From positions 4,970-68,969 of the forward strand of contig CAVTWD010000005.1 of NCBI GenBank assembly GCA_963738325.1: a DNA stretch of 64,000 nt, written 5' to 3'. Made by a program: the position numbers and the translations under genes. Positions 34,911-42,313 of the stretch are shown here, piece by piece. Source of the DNA: CAVTWD01 sp963738325 (GTDB lineage Bacteria > Actinomycetota > Acidimicrobiia > Acidimicrobiales > Ilumatobacteraceae). Numbering within the stretch: the first letter of the stretch is position 1; each line of letters begins with the position of its first letter. The notes beneath the pieces were generated by a model. That model was not told the DNA's origin and made no database searches. It worked only from the letters and a program-made list of their open reading frames with translations.

Positions 34911-35059
34911 GGCGTCCTCCGAAGCCTCCCACCGTACAGACGAACGACACAGCAAAGGGACGCAACGCCGGAGCGGCTACCTCCCCAGCGGGTGCGTCCC
35001 CAGCGGCCGCCATTCGTCGTGGTGACCGCCCGGACCGTGACCGGTGACGGGCGGAATGG

Positions 35060-35989
35060 TCAGGCGGCCGCCGCCAGCCGTGGCGTGCTGAGCGCCAGGG
35101 CGGTGTCGAGGAGCTCGTCGACGTTGCGGGCCGTCTCGTGGAGGTCGAAGATGACCTCGTCGGCGCCGAGCTCGCGGAGCCGGTCGAGGTCGTCGAGGAC
35201 CTGGCCGCAGGTGCCGGTGAACGCCGGGCGGCCGGCGCCGAGGCGGATGTCGTGGCAGTGCGGGTCGGCCCGCACGACGAGCTGCAAGCGGTGCGGGTCG
35301 CGGCCCTGCTCGGTGGCCCGCTGGCGGATCCTCGTCCAGCCGGCGGCTACCTCGTCGAGGGGGATGCCGAAGGGCAGCCAGCCGTCGGCCCGGTCGGCGA
35401 TCCGGTCGAGCCCGGCGCCCGAGGTGGCGGCCAGCAGGATCGGGGGACCGGACGGCTGGGCCGGCTTGAGGCCCATGGCGCTCGGCGCGATCCGCTCGTT
35501 GCTGGTGGCGATGTCGACGATCGGGTCCGACCACACGGCGCCCATCACGTCGAGGATCTCCTCCAGCCGCTGGCCCCGGCCCGCCATCGGCGCGCCGACG
35601 GCGTCGAACTCGTCGACCGACCAGCCCAACCCGAGCCCGGCGACGAGGCGGCCCCGGCTGACCTGGTCGAGGGCGGCCAGGGTGCGGGCGAGCAGCACCG
35701 GCGGGTACCACGGCGCCACCAGCACGTCGGTGCCGAGCCCGATCCGGTCCGTCACTGTCGCCGCCACCGTGAGCGCCACGATCGGGTCGAGCACGATGTC
35801 CTGGGCGGCGGGGAGTCGCCCATCGACACTGCCCGGGTAGCCCATCGTGCGGGGCGCGATCGGGGACAGCAGGCGATCCATCGCCCACAGCGACGACAGC
35901 CCGGCCTGTTCGGCGGCGACCGCGACAGTGCGGATGGCGTCGGGGTCGGCGAGCGGGCCGAGGTGGGGGAGACCGAGTCCGAACTTCAT
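35060..35989 (-). CDS. LLM class flavin/F420-dependent oxidoreductase
   Basis: An intact 309-residue luciferase-like TIM barrel from the ATG at 35987-35989: MKFGLGLPHLGPLADPDAIR, then GLSSLWAMDRLLSPI, DRIGLGTDVLVAPWYPPVLL, ALDQVSRGRLVAGLGLGWSV and PILLAATSGAGLDRIADRAD. These are the marks of the F420-dependent LLM branch (the GLGxGW loop and LARTLAALD). The family moves hydride or oxygenates many substrates. It lies just downstream of arsM on the same strand, 118 bases from its stop, so it may be co-expressed with arsenic methylation; substrate unknown. Confidence 0.85.
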   Translation of the reverse strand: MKFGLGLPHLGPLADPDAIRTVAVAAEQAGLSSLWAMDRLLSPIAPRTMGYPGSVDGRLPAAQDIVLDPIVALTVAATVTDRIGLGTDVLVAPWYPPVLLARTLAALDQVSRGRLVAGLGLGWSVDEFDAVGAPMAGRGQRLEEILDVMGAVWSDPIVDIATSNERIAPSAMGLKPAQPSGPPILLAATSGAGLDRIADRADGWLPFGIPLDEVAAGWTRIRQRATEQGRDPHRLQLVVRADPHCHDIRLGAGRPAFTGTCGQVLDDLDRLRELGADEVIFDLHETARNVDELLDTALALSTPRLAAAA

Positions 35990-36107
35990 CGTGTGCTCCT
36001 GGGTCGGGGCCGGCTGTTCACCGGCGTCACGACTACCGACGCCCGGCCGGTGGCGGTGGGCGCAGGTTGCGTCCTGACCGCCGCGCCGTCGTCGGCTGGA
36101 GCTCGGG

Positions 36108-36839
36108 TCAGGCCGCCGGCTTGGTGGCGCGGATGATGGCGGCGTGGACGCCGTCGCCGACGGCATGGGTGCACTCGATCGACACCTCGGTCAGCCCGGC
36201 GGCCTCCAGGCCCGACCGGTAGTCGGAGATGGCCAGCGCGCCGGCGATGCAGCCGACGTAGCTGCCCCGCTCGGCCCGCTCGGCGGGGGTGAGACGGTCT
36301 TCGGTGACGACGTCGCTGACCCCGATCCGCCCGCCCGGGACCAGCAGCCGGTGCATCTCGGTGAACACGGCGGCCTTGTCGACAGCCAGGTTGACCACGC
36401 AGTTGGAGATGATCACGTCGACCGAGTCGTCCGGCAGCGGGACGGCGTCGATGCCGCCCTCGAGGAACTCGACGTTGGTGGCGCCGGCGTCGGCGGCGTT
36501 GCGGCGAGCGAGGTCGAGCATCTCCGGTGTGAAGTCCACCCCGTAGGCCCGGCCGGTCGGGCCGACCCGGCGGGCCGACAGCAGCACGTCGATCCCGCCG
36601 CCGGAGCCGAGGTCGAGCACCACCTCCCCTGGGTGGAGGTCGGCCACGGCGACCGGGTTCCCGCAGCCGATGCTGGCCAGGGTGGCGGCGTCGGGCAGGC
36701 CCTCGAGGTCGTCGTACAGGCCGGCGCCGAACCGCTGCGCTTCGGGGCCGCAACACGCCGCCGAGCCGCCGCCGACGGCCACCGCGGCCTGGGCGTAGTG
36801 GTGGCGGACCTCGGCTTCGACGTTGCTCGGCTGGTTCAT
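36108..36839 (-). CDS. arsM: Arsenite S-adenosylmethionine methyltransferase ArsM
   Basis: An intact 243-residue protein. SAM motif I is VLDLGSGGGIDVLLSARRVG near residue 72, followed by GVDFTPEMLDLARRNAADAG. The As(III)-binding cysteines are in place: ACCGPEA near residue 29, SNCVVNLAVDKAAVF near 135 and YVGCIAGALAISDYRS near 195. ArsM methylates As(III) stepwise to mono-, di- and trimethylated species, some volatile. The ATG at 36837-36839 overlaps the stop of arsR (ATGA), so methylation is under ArsR control. Together with arsI in the same island, both formation and cleavage of C-As bonds are encoded. Confidence 0.93.
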   Translation of the reverse strand: MNQPSNVEAEVRHHYAQAAVAVGGGSAACCGPEAQRFGAGLYDDLEGLPDAATLASIGCGNPVAVADLHPGEVVLDLGSGGGIDVLLSARRVGPTGRAYGVDFTPEMLDLARRNAADAGATNVEFLEGGIDAVPLPDDSVDVIISNCVVNLAVDKAAVFTEMHRLLVPGGRIGVSDVVTEDRLTPAERAERGSYVGCIAGALAISDYRSGLEAAGLTEVSIECTHAVGDGVHAAIIRATKPAA

Positions 36840-37186
36840 CGGGTTCTCCTCGCCTTTACGGTTGACTGGTTCCAGGGTGCGGCGCCGGCCGGGACCTTGC
36901 CCATCACCACTTCGGCCGCCGACGGGAAGCAGGCCAGGCAGCGCTCGTTGACCCGCCACCAGCTCACCGTCACCTCGCGTTCCACCAGCGCGAAGCCGAC
37001 CTCACCCAGGATCTTGAGGTGGTGCGAGACGGTCGACTGGGCCAGGCCGAGCGCGTCGACGATCTCGCCGACCGACAGCGGCCGCCCGGACGTCGCCAGC
37101 AGGTTCAGGATCAGGATGCGCGACGGGTCACCGAGGGCCCGGAACCATGCCGCCCACGTCTCCGCCTGCCCCCGATCGACCTCCAT
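36836..37186 (-). CDS. arsR: ArsR family regulator of the arsM operon
   Basis: A 116-residue winged helix: WFRALGDPSRILILNLLATS, GEIVDALGLAQSTVSHHLKI with LGEVGFALVEREVTVSWWR, then RCLACFPSAAEVVMG, whose two cysteines near residue 84 may form the metalloid site with a third one supplied nearby. This differs from the CACDL type at 12.5 kb, so the island has two classes of ArsR sensors. It is coupled to arsM by ATGA. There is no ribosome-binding site before the ATG, and an ATCGA-N6-TCGAT dyad ends only six bases upstream, so the mRNA may be leaderless and repressed at its start. Confidence 0.88.
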   Translation of the reverse strand: MEVDRGQAETWAAWFRALGDPSRILILNLLATSGRPLSVGEIVDALGLAQSTVSHHLKILGEVGFALVEREVTVSWWRVNERCLACFPSAAEVVMGKVPAGAAPWNQSTVKARRTR

Positions 37187-37191
37187 CGATC

Positions 37192-37207
37192 ATCGACGAT
37201 ACTCGAT
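37192..37207. promoter_or_regulatory. Operator candidate ATCGA-N6-TCGAT upstream of arsR-arsM
   Basis: Perfect dyad ATCGA (37192-37196), six bases, TCGAT (37203-37207), next to the arsR start codon. The same pattern occurs twice at 37995-38035 in front of the flavin monooxygenase. Three perfect copies in under 900 bases, all in short intergenic regions, argue for a shared repressor, most simply the adjacent ArsR. Confidence 0.6.
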
Positions 37208-37247
37208 CACGGGCGGTTCGCCAAGGGACCTGCCCGGCATGGAGTGG

Positions 37248-37832
37248 TCAGGGGCAGATGTCGGGGCGGGGCCGGTAGTCGACGGGGACACCGCGGCTGT
37301 CAAGCGTCGGGGTGCAGCATTGGCGCAACACGACGCCGAGCTGGCGGCGCCCGCGCTGCACCCGGGACTTCATGCCCGACAGCGAGACGTGCTCGAGCTC
37401 GGCTGCCTCGGCCTGGCTCAGCCCGCCCAGGTCGGTGAGCTCCAAGGCCCGGCGGTAGTCGGCCGATAGCTCGGATAGCAGCGGCCGCAGGCACACCGCC
37501 AGCTCGGCCAGCACCGCGTCCTGATCCTCGACCCACTCGTCAGTCGTCGACACCGACGCCACGTCGTCGGGCTCGGCATCCAGCACCTCGCGGCGGCGGC
37601 CCGACATCTTGTAGTGGTCCTTGATCACGTTGCGGGCGATGCGGAACACCCACGCCGTGAGGCGCTCCTGGTCGTCGAGCGTGTCGAGGTGCCGGTGGAC
37701 CTTCACCACGATCTCCGACACGAGGTCCTCGGCCTGGTGCGCGTCGGCGACCCGGCGCCCCACGAACGCCCGTAACCCGGCTCCGAACTCGACCCACACG
37801 TCCTCCACCGTCAGAGCGGTCGCCGTCTGCAC
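37248..37832 (-). CDS. ECF sigma factor, SigZ-like, with C-terminal cysteines
   Basis: Intact, 194 residues from the GTG at 37830-37832, which has GGAGGG upstream. Region 2: LRAFVGRRVADAHQAEDLVS and AWVFRIARNVIKDHYKMSGR; region 4: LTDLGGLSQAEAAELEHVSL with SGMKSRVQRGRRQLG. The tail VVLRQCCTPTLDSRGVPVDY ends PRPDICP, with the QCC pair and a last Cys shared with the paralogue at 34.3 kb. No anti-sigma gene adjoins either copy, so direct control through the cysteine tail is possible. It is divergent from the flavin monooxygenase gene across a region with two operator sites. Confidence 0.85.
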   Translation of the reverse strand: MQTATALTVEDVWVEFGAGLRAFVGRRVADAHQAEDLVSEIVVKVHRHLDTLDDQERLTAWVFRIARNVIKDHYKMSGRRREVLDAEPDDVASVSTTDEWVEDQDAVLAELAVCLRPLLSELSADYRRALELTDLGGLSQAEAAELEHVSLSGMKSRVQRGRRQLGVVLRQCCTPTLDSRGVPVDYRPRPDICP

Positions 37833-37994
37833 GCTGTCGTCTCCCTCCCCCCGAGCCGAACCGGCTCGGGACCGGCTGGGTCCCTCGCGCATCGCGGACG
37901 ACGGTAGTGGCCCAAGGACGCACATCTCCCGAGAGCACCGACGGGTTGCGTCTCCCTGTCGGGATCGTCGTCTCGAACAGGGGAATACCAACAC

Positions 37995-38010
37995 ATCGAC
38001 AGACGTCGAT
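37995..38010. promoter_or_regulatory. Operator candidate ATCGA-N6-TCGAT, distal site
   Basis: ATCGA (37995-37999), six bases, TCGAT (38006-38010). Its centre is 25 bases from that of the next site, about two and a half helical turns. It lies between the divergent sigma factor (start 37832) and monooxygenase (start 38059) genes. Confidence 0.6.
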
Positions 38011-38019
38011 ACATACTGC

Positions 38020-38035
38020 ATCGACGTTCATCGAT
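38020..38035. promoter_or_regulatory. Operator candidate ATCGA-N6-TCGAT, proximal site
   Basis: ATCGA (38020-38024), six bases, TCGAT (38031-38035), 23 bases before the monooxygenase ATG at 38059. Repressor bound here would block transcription of the monooxygenase-MFS operon. Confidence 0.6.
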
Positions 38036-38058
38036 CAATGACCGGGAGGTCTGCCACC

Positions 38059-39354
38059 ATGCCCACCGAACCCCACGTCGTCGTCATCGGGGCCGGCCCC
38101 GTCGGTCTGACCGCCGCCGCCCACTTGGCACTGCGCCGGATGCCCTTCACCGTCCTCGAGGCCGGCGACGCGGTCGGCGCCTCGATCCGCCTGTGGGGCC
38201 ACGTCCGGCTGTTCTCACCCTGGGCGATGGACATCGATCCCGACGCCGCCGGCCTGCTGCGCCAGATCGGCTGGACCCCGCCCGCCGCCGGTGAGCATCC
38301 GACCGGCCACGACCTCGTCGACCGCTACCTGGAGCCGCTCGCCGCCCACCCCGGCATCCGCCCCCGGCTCCGCCTCGGCGCCACCGTCACCGCCATCACC
38401 CGCCAGGGTCGCAGCCGGCTCGACACCGACGGCCGCGCCGACAGTCCCTTCCTCGTCCGCTACGCACAGGGTGGCGTGGAGCATGAGATCACGGCGACCG
38501 CTGTCCTTGACGCGTCGGGCACGTGGACGACGCCCAACCCGCTGGGGGCCGCCGGTATCCCCGCCCGCGGCGAGCACGCCGCCGCCGACCGGATCACCTA
38601 CGGCATCCCCGACGTGCTCGGCGGCGACCGGGCCCGCTACGCCAACAAGCGCGTCGCGGTGGCCGGTGGCGGCCACTCCGCGGCCAACGTGCTGCTCGAC
38701 CTGGCCGCCCTCGGCCCCACGGCGCCGGGCACCAAGGTGACCTGGCTGCTGCGTCGCGACGGCGCCGCCCGCCTGGTGGGCGGTGGCGCCAACGACGAGC
38801 TGCCCGAGCGGGGCCGGCTCGGCACGGCTGTCGACCAGCTCGCCGACCGGGGTGTCATCACCGTCGATCGCGGCTTCCGGGTCGATTCGGTCACCGTCGG
38901 CGACGATGGTGTGATGATCGGCGACGGTGACCGCCACATCGGGCCGTTCGACGAGATCATCGTCACCACCGGCCTTCGGCCCGACCTCGCCCTGCTGGGC
39001 GAGCTGCGCCTCGACCTTGACGACATCGTCGAAGCCCCCCGAGTTCTGGCGCCGCTCATCGACCCCAACGTCCACAGCTGCGGCACGGTCCCGCCGCACG
39101 GGTTCATGGAGCTGTCCCACCCCGAACCAGGGTTCTTCATCGTCGGCATGAAGAGCTACGGGCGGGCCCCCACCTTCCTGCTGCGCACCGGCTACGAACA
39201 GGTCCGCTCCGTCGTCGCCGCCCTCGCCGGCGACCTCGACGCCGCCAGCCGCGTCGAGCTCGTCCTCCCCGAAACCGGCGCCTGCTCCCTCGGCAACCGC
39301 CCCCCCATCGAGTCCGTCGAGCCGGCCGCTGCCGCGGTGGGGTGCTGCGGGTGA
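38059..39354 (+). CDS. FAD-dependent monooxygenase-like flavoprotein of an arsenic operon (ArsO-like)
   Basis: An intact 431-residue two-dinucleotide-binding flavoprotein. The FAD site is HVVVIGAGPVGLTAAAHLAL at the N-terminus, with FTVLEAGDAVGASIRLWGHV; the NADPH site is KRVAVAGGGHSAANVLLDLA near residue 200; EIIVTTGLRPD near 305 closes the FAD fold. This layout is that of flavin-containing monooxygenases and of ArsO-type proteins found in arsenic operons. A C-terminal Cys pair, GCCG, is present. GGGAGG precedes the ATG at 38059; an in-frame ATG at 38038 is less likely. Its stop overlaps the MFS start, so oxidation and export are coupled. Confidence 0.8.
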   Translation: MPTEPHVVVIGAGPVGLTAAAHLALRRMPFTVLEAGDAVGASIRLWGHVRLFSPWAMDIDPDAAGLLRQIGWTPPAAGEHPTGHDLVDRYLEPLAAHPGIRPRLRLGATVTAITRQGRSRLDTDGRADSPFLVRYAQGGVEHEITATAVLDASGTWTTPNPLGAAGIPARGEHAAADRITYGIPDVLGGDRARYANKRVAVAGGGHSAANVLLDLAALGPTAPGTKVTWLLRRDGAARLVGGGANDELPERGRLGTAVDQLADRGVITVDRGFRVDSVTVGDDGVMIGDGDRHIGPFDEIIVTTGLRPDLALLGELRLDLDDIVEAPRVLAPLIDPNVHSCGTVPPHGFMELSHPEPGFFIVGMKSYGRAPTFLLRTGYEQVRSVVAALAGDLDAASRVELVLPETGACSLGNRPPIESVEPAAAAVGCCG

Positions 39355-40562
39355 GCTCACCCAGCCGAGGTCTCGTCCCCGGCCTGGCCGTCACCGAGAC
39401 GGTGTCGTGGGGGATCCTCTACTACGCCTTCCCGGTGCTCCTCCCGGTCATGGAACGAGACCTCGGCTGGAGCCGCACCACCCTCATCGGCGCCTACACC
39501 GCCGCCGTCATCACCGCCGGCCTCGCCGCCCTCGCCGTCGGACCGCTCCTCGACCGCCACCCAGCACGGCCACTCATGACCGCCGGCTCGATCCTCGCCG
39601 TGCTCGCCATCCTCGGCTGGGCCGCCGCCACCAGCCTCGGCGCGTTCTACGCCGTGTGGATCGCCGCCGGCATCGCCATGGCCCTCGTCCTCTACGAGCC
39701 CGCCCAAGTCGTGCTCGTCAAGCAATTCGGCGCCCACGCCACCCGAGCCATCACCACCCTCACCCTCGTCGCCGGGTTCGCCTCCACCATCTTCCAACCC
39801 CTCACCGCCGTGCTCGCCGACCACCTCGGCTGGCGGACCGCCCTCGTCGTCCTCGCCACCGCACTCGCCGCCATCACCATCCCGATCCACCTCACCGTCC
39901 TGCCCCGCACCGTCGACGCACCCAGCACCGCACACCGCGCTGTCCACCCGGCCCGGCCGGGCCACGCCGTCCGCCTGCTCACCATCGCCTTCACCCTCGC
40001 CATGGCCGCCATGGCCGCCGGCATCGTCCACCTCATCCCCTACCTCGTCGACCACGGCTGGACCCCGCTCACCGCCGCCATCGCCGCGGGCACCCTCGGC
40101 GCCACCCAGGTCGCCGCCCGCGTCGCCTTCGGACCGGTAGCCCGACGGACCGCGCCCCGCTCGCTCACCGCACTCATCCTCGGACTTCCCGCCGCCGGTC
40201 TCGCCGTCCTCGCCCTCTCCGGCGGCGGCTCGACAGCCTGGATCGCCGTCGCCCTCCTCGGCATCGCGCAAGGCACCGCCACCCTGCTCCGCCCCATGCT
40301 CCTCAACCTTCTCCACGGCCCCCACGGCTACGGACGCATCGCCGCCACCAGCGCCGCCACCACCACCATCGCCCGCGCCACCGCACCCCTCGCCCTCGCC
40401 GCCATCGCCGCCATCGCCGGCTACGGCCTCGGACTCACCCTGTTCGCCGGACTCAGCGTCGCCGCAGCAGCGCTCGGCGCCCGAGCCCTCGGTGCGGCCG
40501 GCCAGATAGTCCCGGCGGCGATGACCAAAACCGGCTCCCCGGTGGCTGCTGTCGACGGCTGA
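39351..40562 (+). CDS. MFS transporter coupled to the flavin monooxygenase
   Basis: Intact, 403 residues, twelve helices. The GTG at 39351 overlaps the stop of the flavoprotein (GTGA). Marks include GLAVTETVSWGILYYAFPVL in helix 1, ERDLGWSRTTLIGAYTAAVI, and the loop VGPLLDRHPARPLMTAGSIL, the MFS signature between helices 2 and 3. The C-terminus is FAGLSVAAAALGARALGAAG followed by QIVPAAMTKTG. It probably exports the product of the monooxygenase or an arsenical. Its 3' end is duplicated as a fragment at 17.9-18.0 kb beside the IS110 pair. Confidence 0.85.
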   Translation: MSSPSRGLVPGLAVTETVSWGILYYAFPVLLPVMERDLGWSRTTLIGAYTAAVITAGLAALAVGPLLDRHPARPLMTAGSILAVLAILGWAAATSLGAFYAVWIAAGIAMALVLYEPAQVVLVKQFGAHATRAITTLTLVAGFASTIFQPLTAVLADHLGWRTALVVLATALAAITIPIHLTVLPRTVDAPSTAHRAVHPARPGHAVRLLTIAFTLAMAAMAAGIVHLIPYLVDHGWTPLTAAIAAGTLGATQVAARVAFGPVARRTAPRSLTALILGLPAAGLAVLALSGGGSTAWIAVALLGIAQGTATLLRPMLLNLLHGPHGYGRIAATSAATTTIARATAPLALAAIAAIAGYGLGLTLFAGLSVAAAALGARALGAAGQIVPAAMTKTGSPVAAVDG

Positions 40563-40686
40563 CGGAACGCCATCCTGCTCGGTCTCGGTCGTCGGTCGGT
40601 GCCGCCCTTGGCGACCCGTGGACGTCGGACGCTTCTTGACTCAGCCGACTGCGTGGGATCGAGAGCCACCGGGGACGTCCCAGGGA

Positions 40687-42061
40687 GTGGTGTAGGAGGG
40701 TGAGGGTCCACCACTGAGGTGGGCCACCGGCGTGATCTTCGGCGTGTTCCTGCCAGGGTTCACGTAGAAGGAGACCTGCCGGTGGCCCTCACCGATCATG
40801 ACCTGTCCGAACTGCTCGCCGCGCTCAGGGCCGGCGAGATGACCGACACCATCCGCACCAGCCTGGAGTGGATCCTTCAGCAGCTGATCGAGGCGGAAGC
40901 GACCGCGGTCATCGGGGCCGAGTCGGTTCGAGCGGACCGAGACCCGCACGAACCAGCGCAACGGGCATCGGCCCCGGTTGTGGTCCACACCAGCCGGCGA
41001 TGTCGAGTTGGAGATCCCCAAGCTTCGCCAGGGGTCGTTCTTCCCGTCGCTGTTGGAACGGCGCCGCCGGATCGACCGGGCCCTGTTCGCGGTGGTGATG
41101 GAGGCGTACGTGCACGGCGTGTCGACCCGCAAGGTCGACGATCTGGTCAAGGCGCTCGGTGTCGGGTCGGGGATCTCCAAGAGCGAAGTGTCGCCGGATC
41201 TGTGGCGAGCTCGACCGGGACCTCACCGCGTTCCGGGACCGGCCGTTGGATCACGCCGAGTTCGTCTACGTGTTCTGTGACGCCACCTATGTCAAGGGCC
41301 GCGTCCGCGGCCGGGTCGTGTCGCGGGCGGTGGTGATCGCCACCGGGGTCACCGCCAACGGCGACCGCGAAGTCCTCGGCATCGACGTCGGCGACAGCGA
41401 AGACGGCGCGTTCTGGACCGCGTTCCTCAAGGGCCTCCGGGCCCGCGGGCTCAGCGGGGTGCAGCTCGTCATCTCCGACCATCACCTCGGTCTCAAGACC
41501 GCGATCGGGGCGGTGTTCATCGGCGCCAGCTGGCAACGCTGCCGGGTGCACTTCATGCGCAACGTCTTGGCCAAGGTCCCAAGGCGTCGGCGGAGATGGT
41601 CGCCGCCGCGATCCGCACCGATGTTCGCCCAACCCGACCCCGGCCATGTCCGCGTCCCAACTCGACGAGGTCGCCCGCATGCTCGACGCCAAGTTCCCCG
41701 ACGTCGCCGCCATGCTCCGCGACGCCGCCGAGGACCTCCTCGCGTTCACCGGGTTCCCCGTCGCGCACTGGCGCAAGATCTGGTCGACCAACCCGCTCGA
41801 GCGCATCAACGGCGAGATCAAACGACGCACCAACGTCGTCGGGCATCTTCCCCAACGACGCCGTCGATCGTCCGGCTCGTCACCGCCGTGCTCGTCGAGA
41901 CCCACGACGAATGGGCCGTCGCCGAACGCCGCTACCTCTCCGAAGAATCCATGGCCAACATCGGCGAACCCGCCGCCACCATCGAGGAGACGCCCTTCGC
42001 CATCACCGCCTGACACACTGACAACAACGCCGACGATCACAACGGCGCCGACCTACACCAC
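40687..42061 (+). mobile_element. IS256-family insertion sequence
   Basis: About 1375 bp. Both ends read GTGGTGTAGG pointing inward (40687-40696, and the complement at 42052-42061), with weaker similarity beyond, as terminal inverted repeats. The length and the single mutator-type transposase fit IS256. I could not find a convincing 8-9 bp target duplication. It separates the arsenic block from the BREX locus. Confidence 0.8.
40782..42013 (+). CDS. IS256-family (mutator type) transposase (frameshifts)
   Basis: About 410 codons from the GTG at 40782 (VALTDHDLSELLAALRAGEM) to the TGA at 42013. Marks in order: VELEIPKLRQGSFFPSLLER, YVHGVSTRKVDDLVKALG, VFCDATYVKGRVRGRVVSRA with the first catalytic Asp, LVISDHHLGLKTAI with the second Asp, WQRCRVHFMRNVLAKV, and WSTNPLERINGEIKRRTNVV with the catalytic Glu. 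The frame breaks at least five times, so the copy may be dead if the breaks are real. Confidence 0.85.
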
Positions 42062-42233
42062 CCCGCGGGACACGATCGAGCCACCGCTTAGGAATCCGAT
42101 CCGGGATGTGCGTCTGGTCTCGTCCGACGGTGTCTGGGCTGCTCAGCTCACGTCTTCGTCTCGTTGAGTCATCTTCCGCACCACCGAATCTCGTGCCTTG
42201 GATGGACAACTTGATGGACATCTCGGCGCGGCG

Positions 42234-42266
42234 TACGCCGACCTCTTGACATACGCCGACCTCTTG
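42234..42266. repeat. 18-bp period direct repeat downstream of the IS256 element
   Basis: TACGCCGACCTCTTG occurs at 42234-42248 and again at 42252-42266. The gap 42062-42313 between the IS element and the helicase gene holds no gene; this repeat is its only structure. Confidence 0.6.
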
Positions 42267-42313
42267 CCGGCCCGGCCAACGCCCGACCACTCTGGACCCC
42301 GGCGCCCTACCAC

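Noticed and set aside
39357..40325. A 322-residue minus-strand open frame opposite the MFS gene
   Set aside because: Almost only Gly, Glu, Asp and Ala; it mirrors third-position GC bias of the MFS gene, which is intact and has family motifs.
40679..42069. Target-site duplication of the IS256 element
   Set aside because: The 8-9 bases next to the two ends are both C/G-rich but do not match well enough to call.
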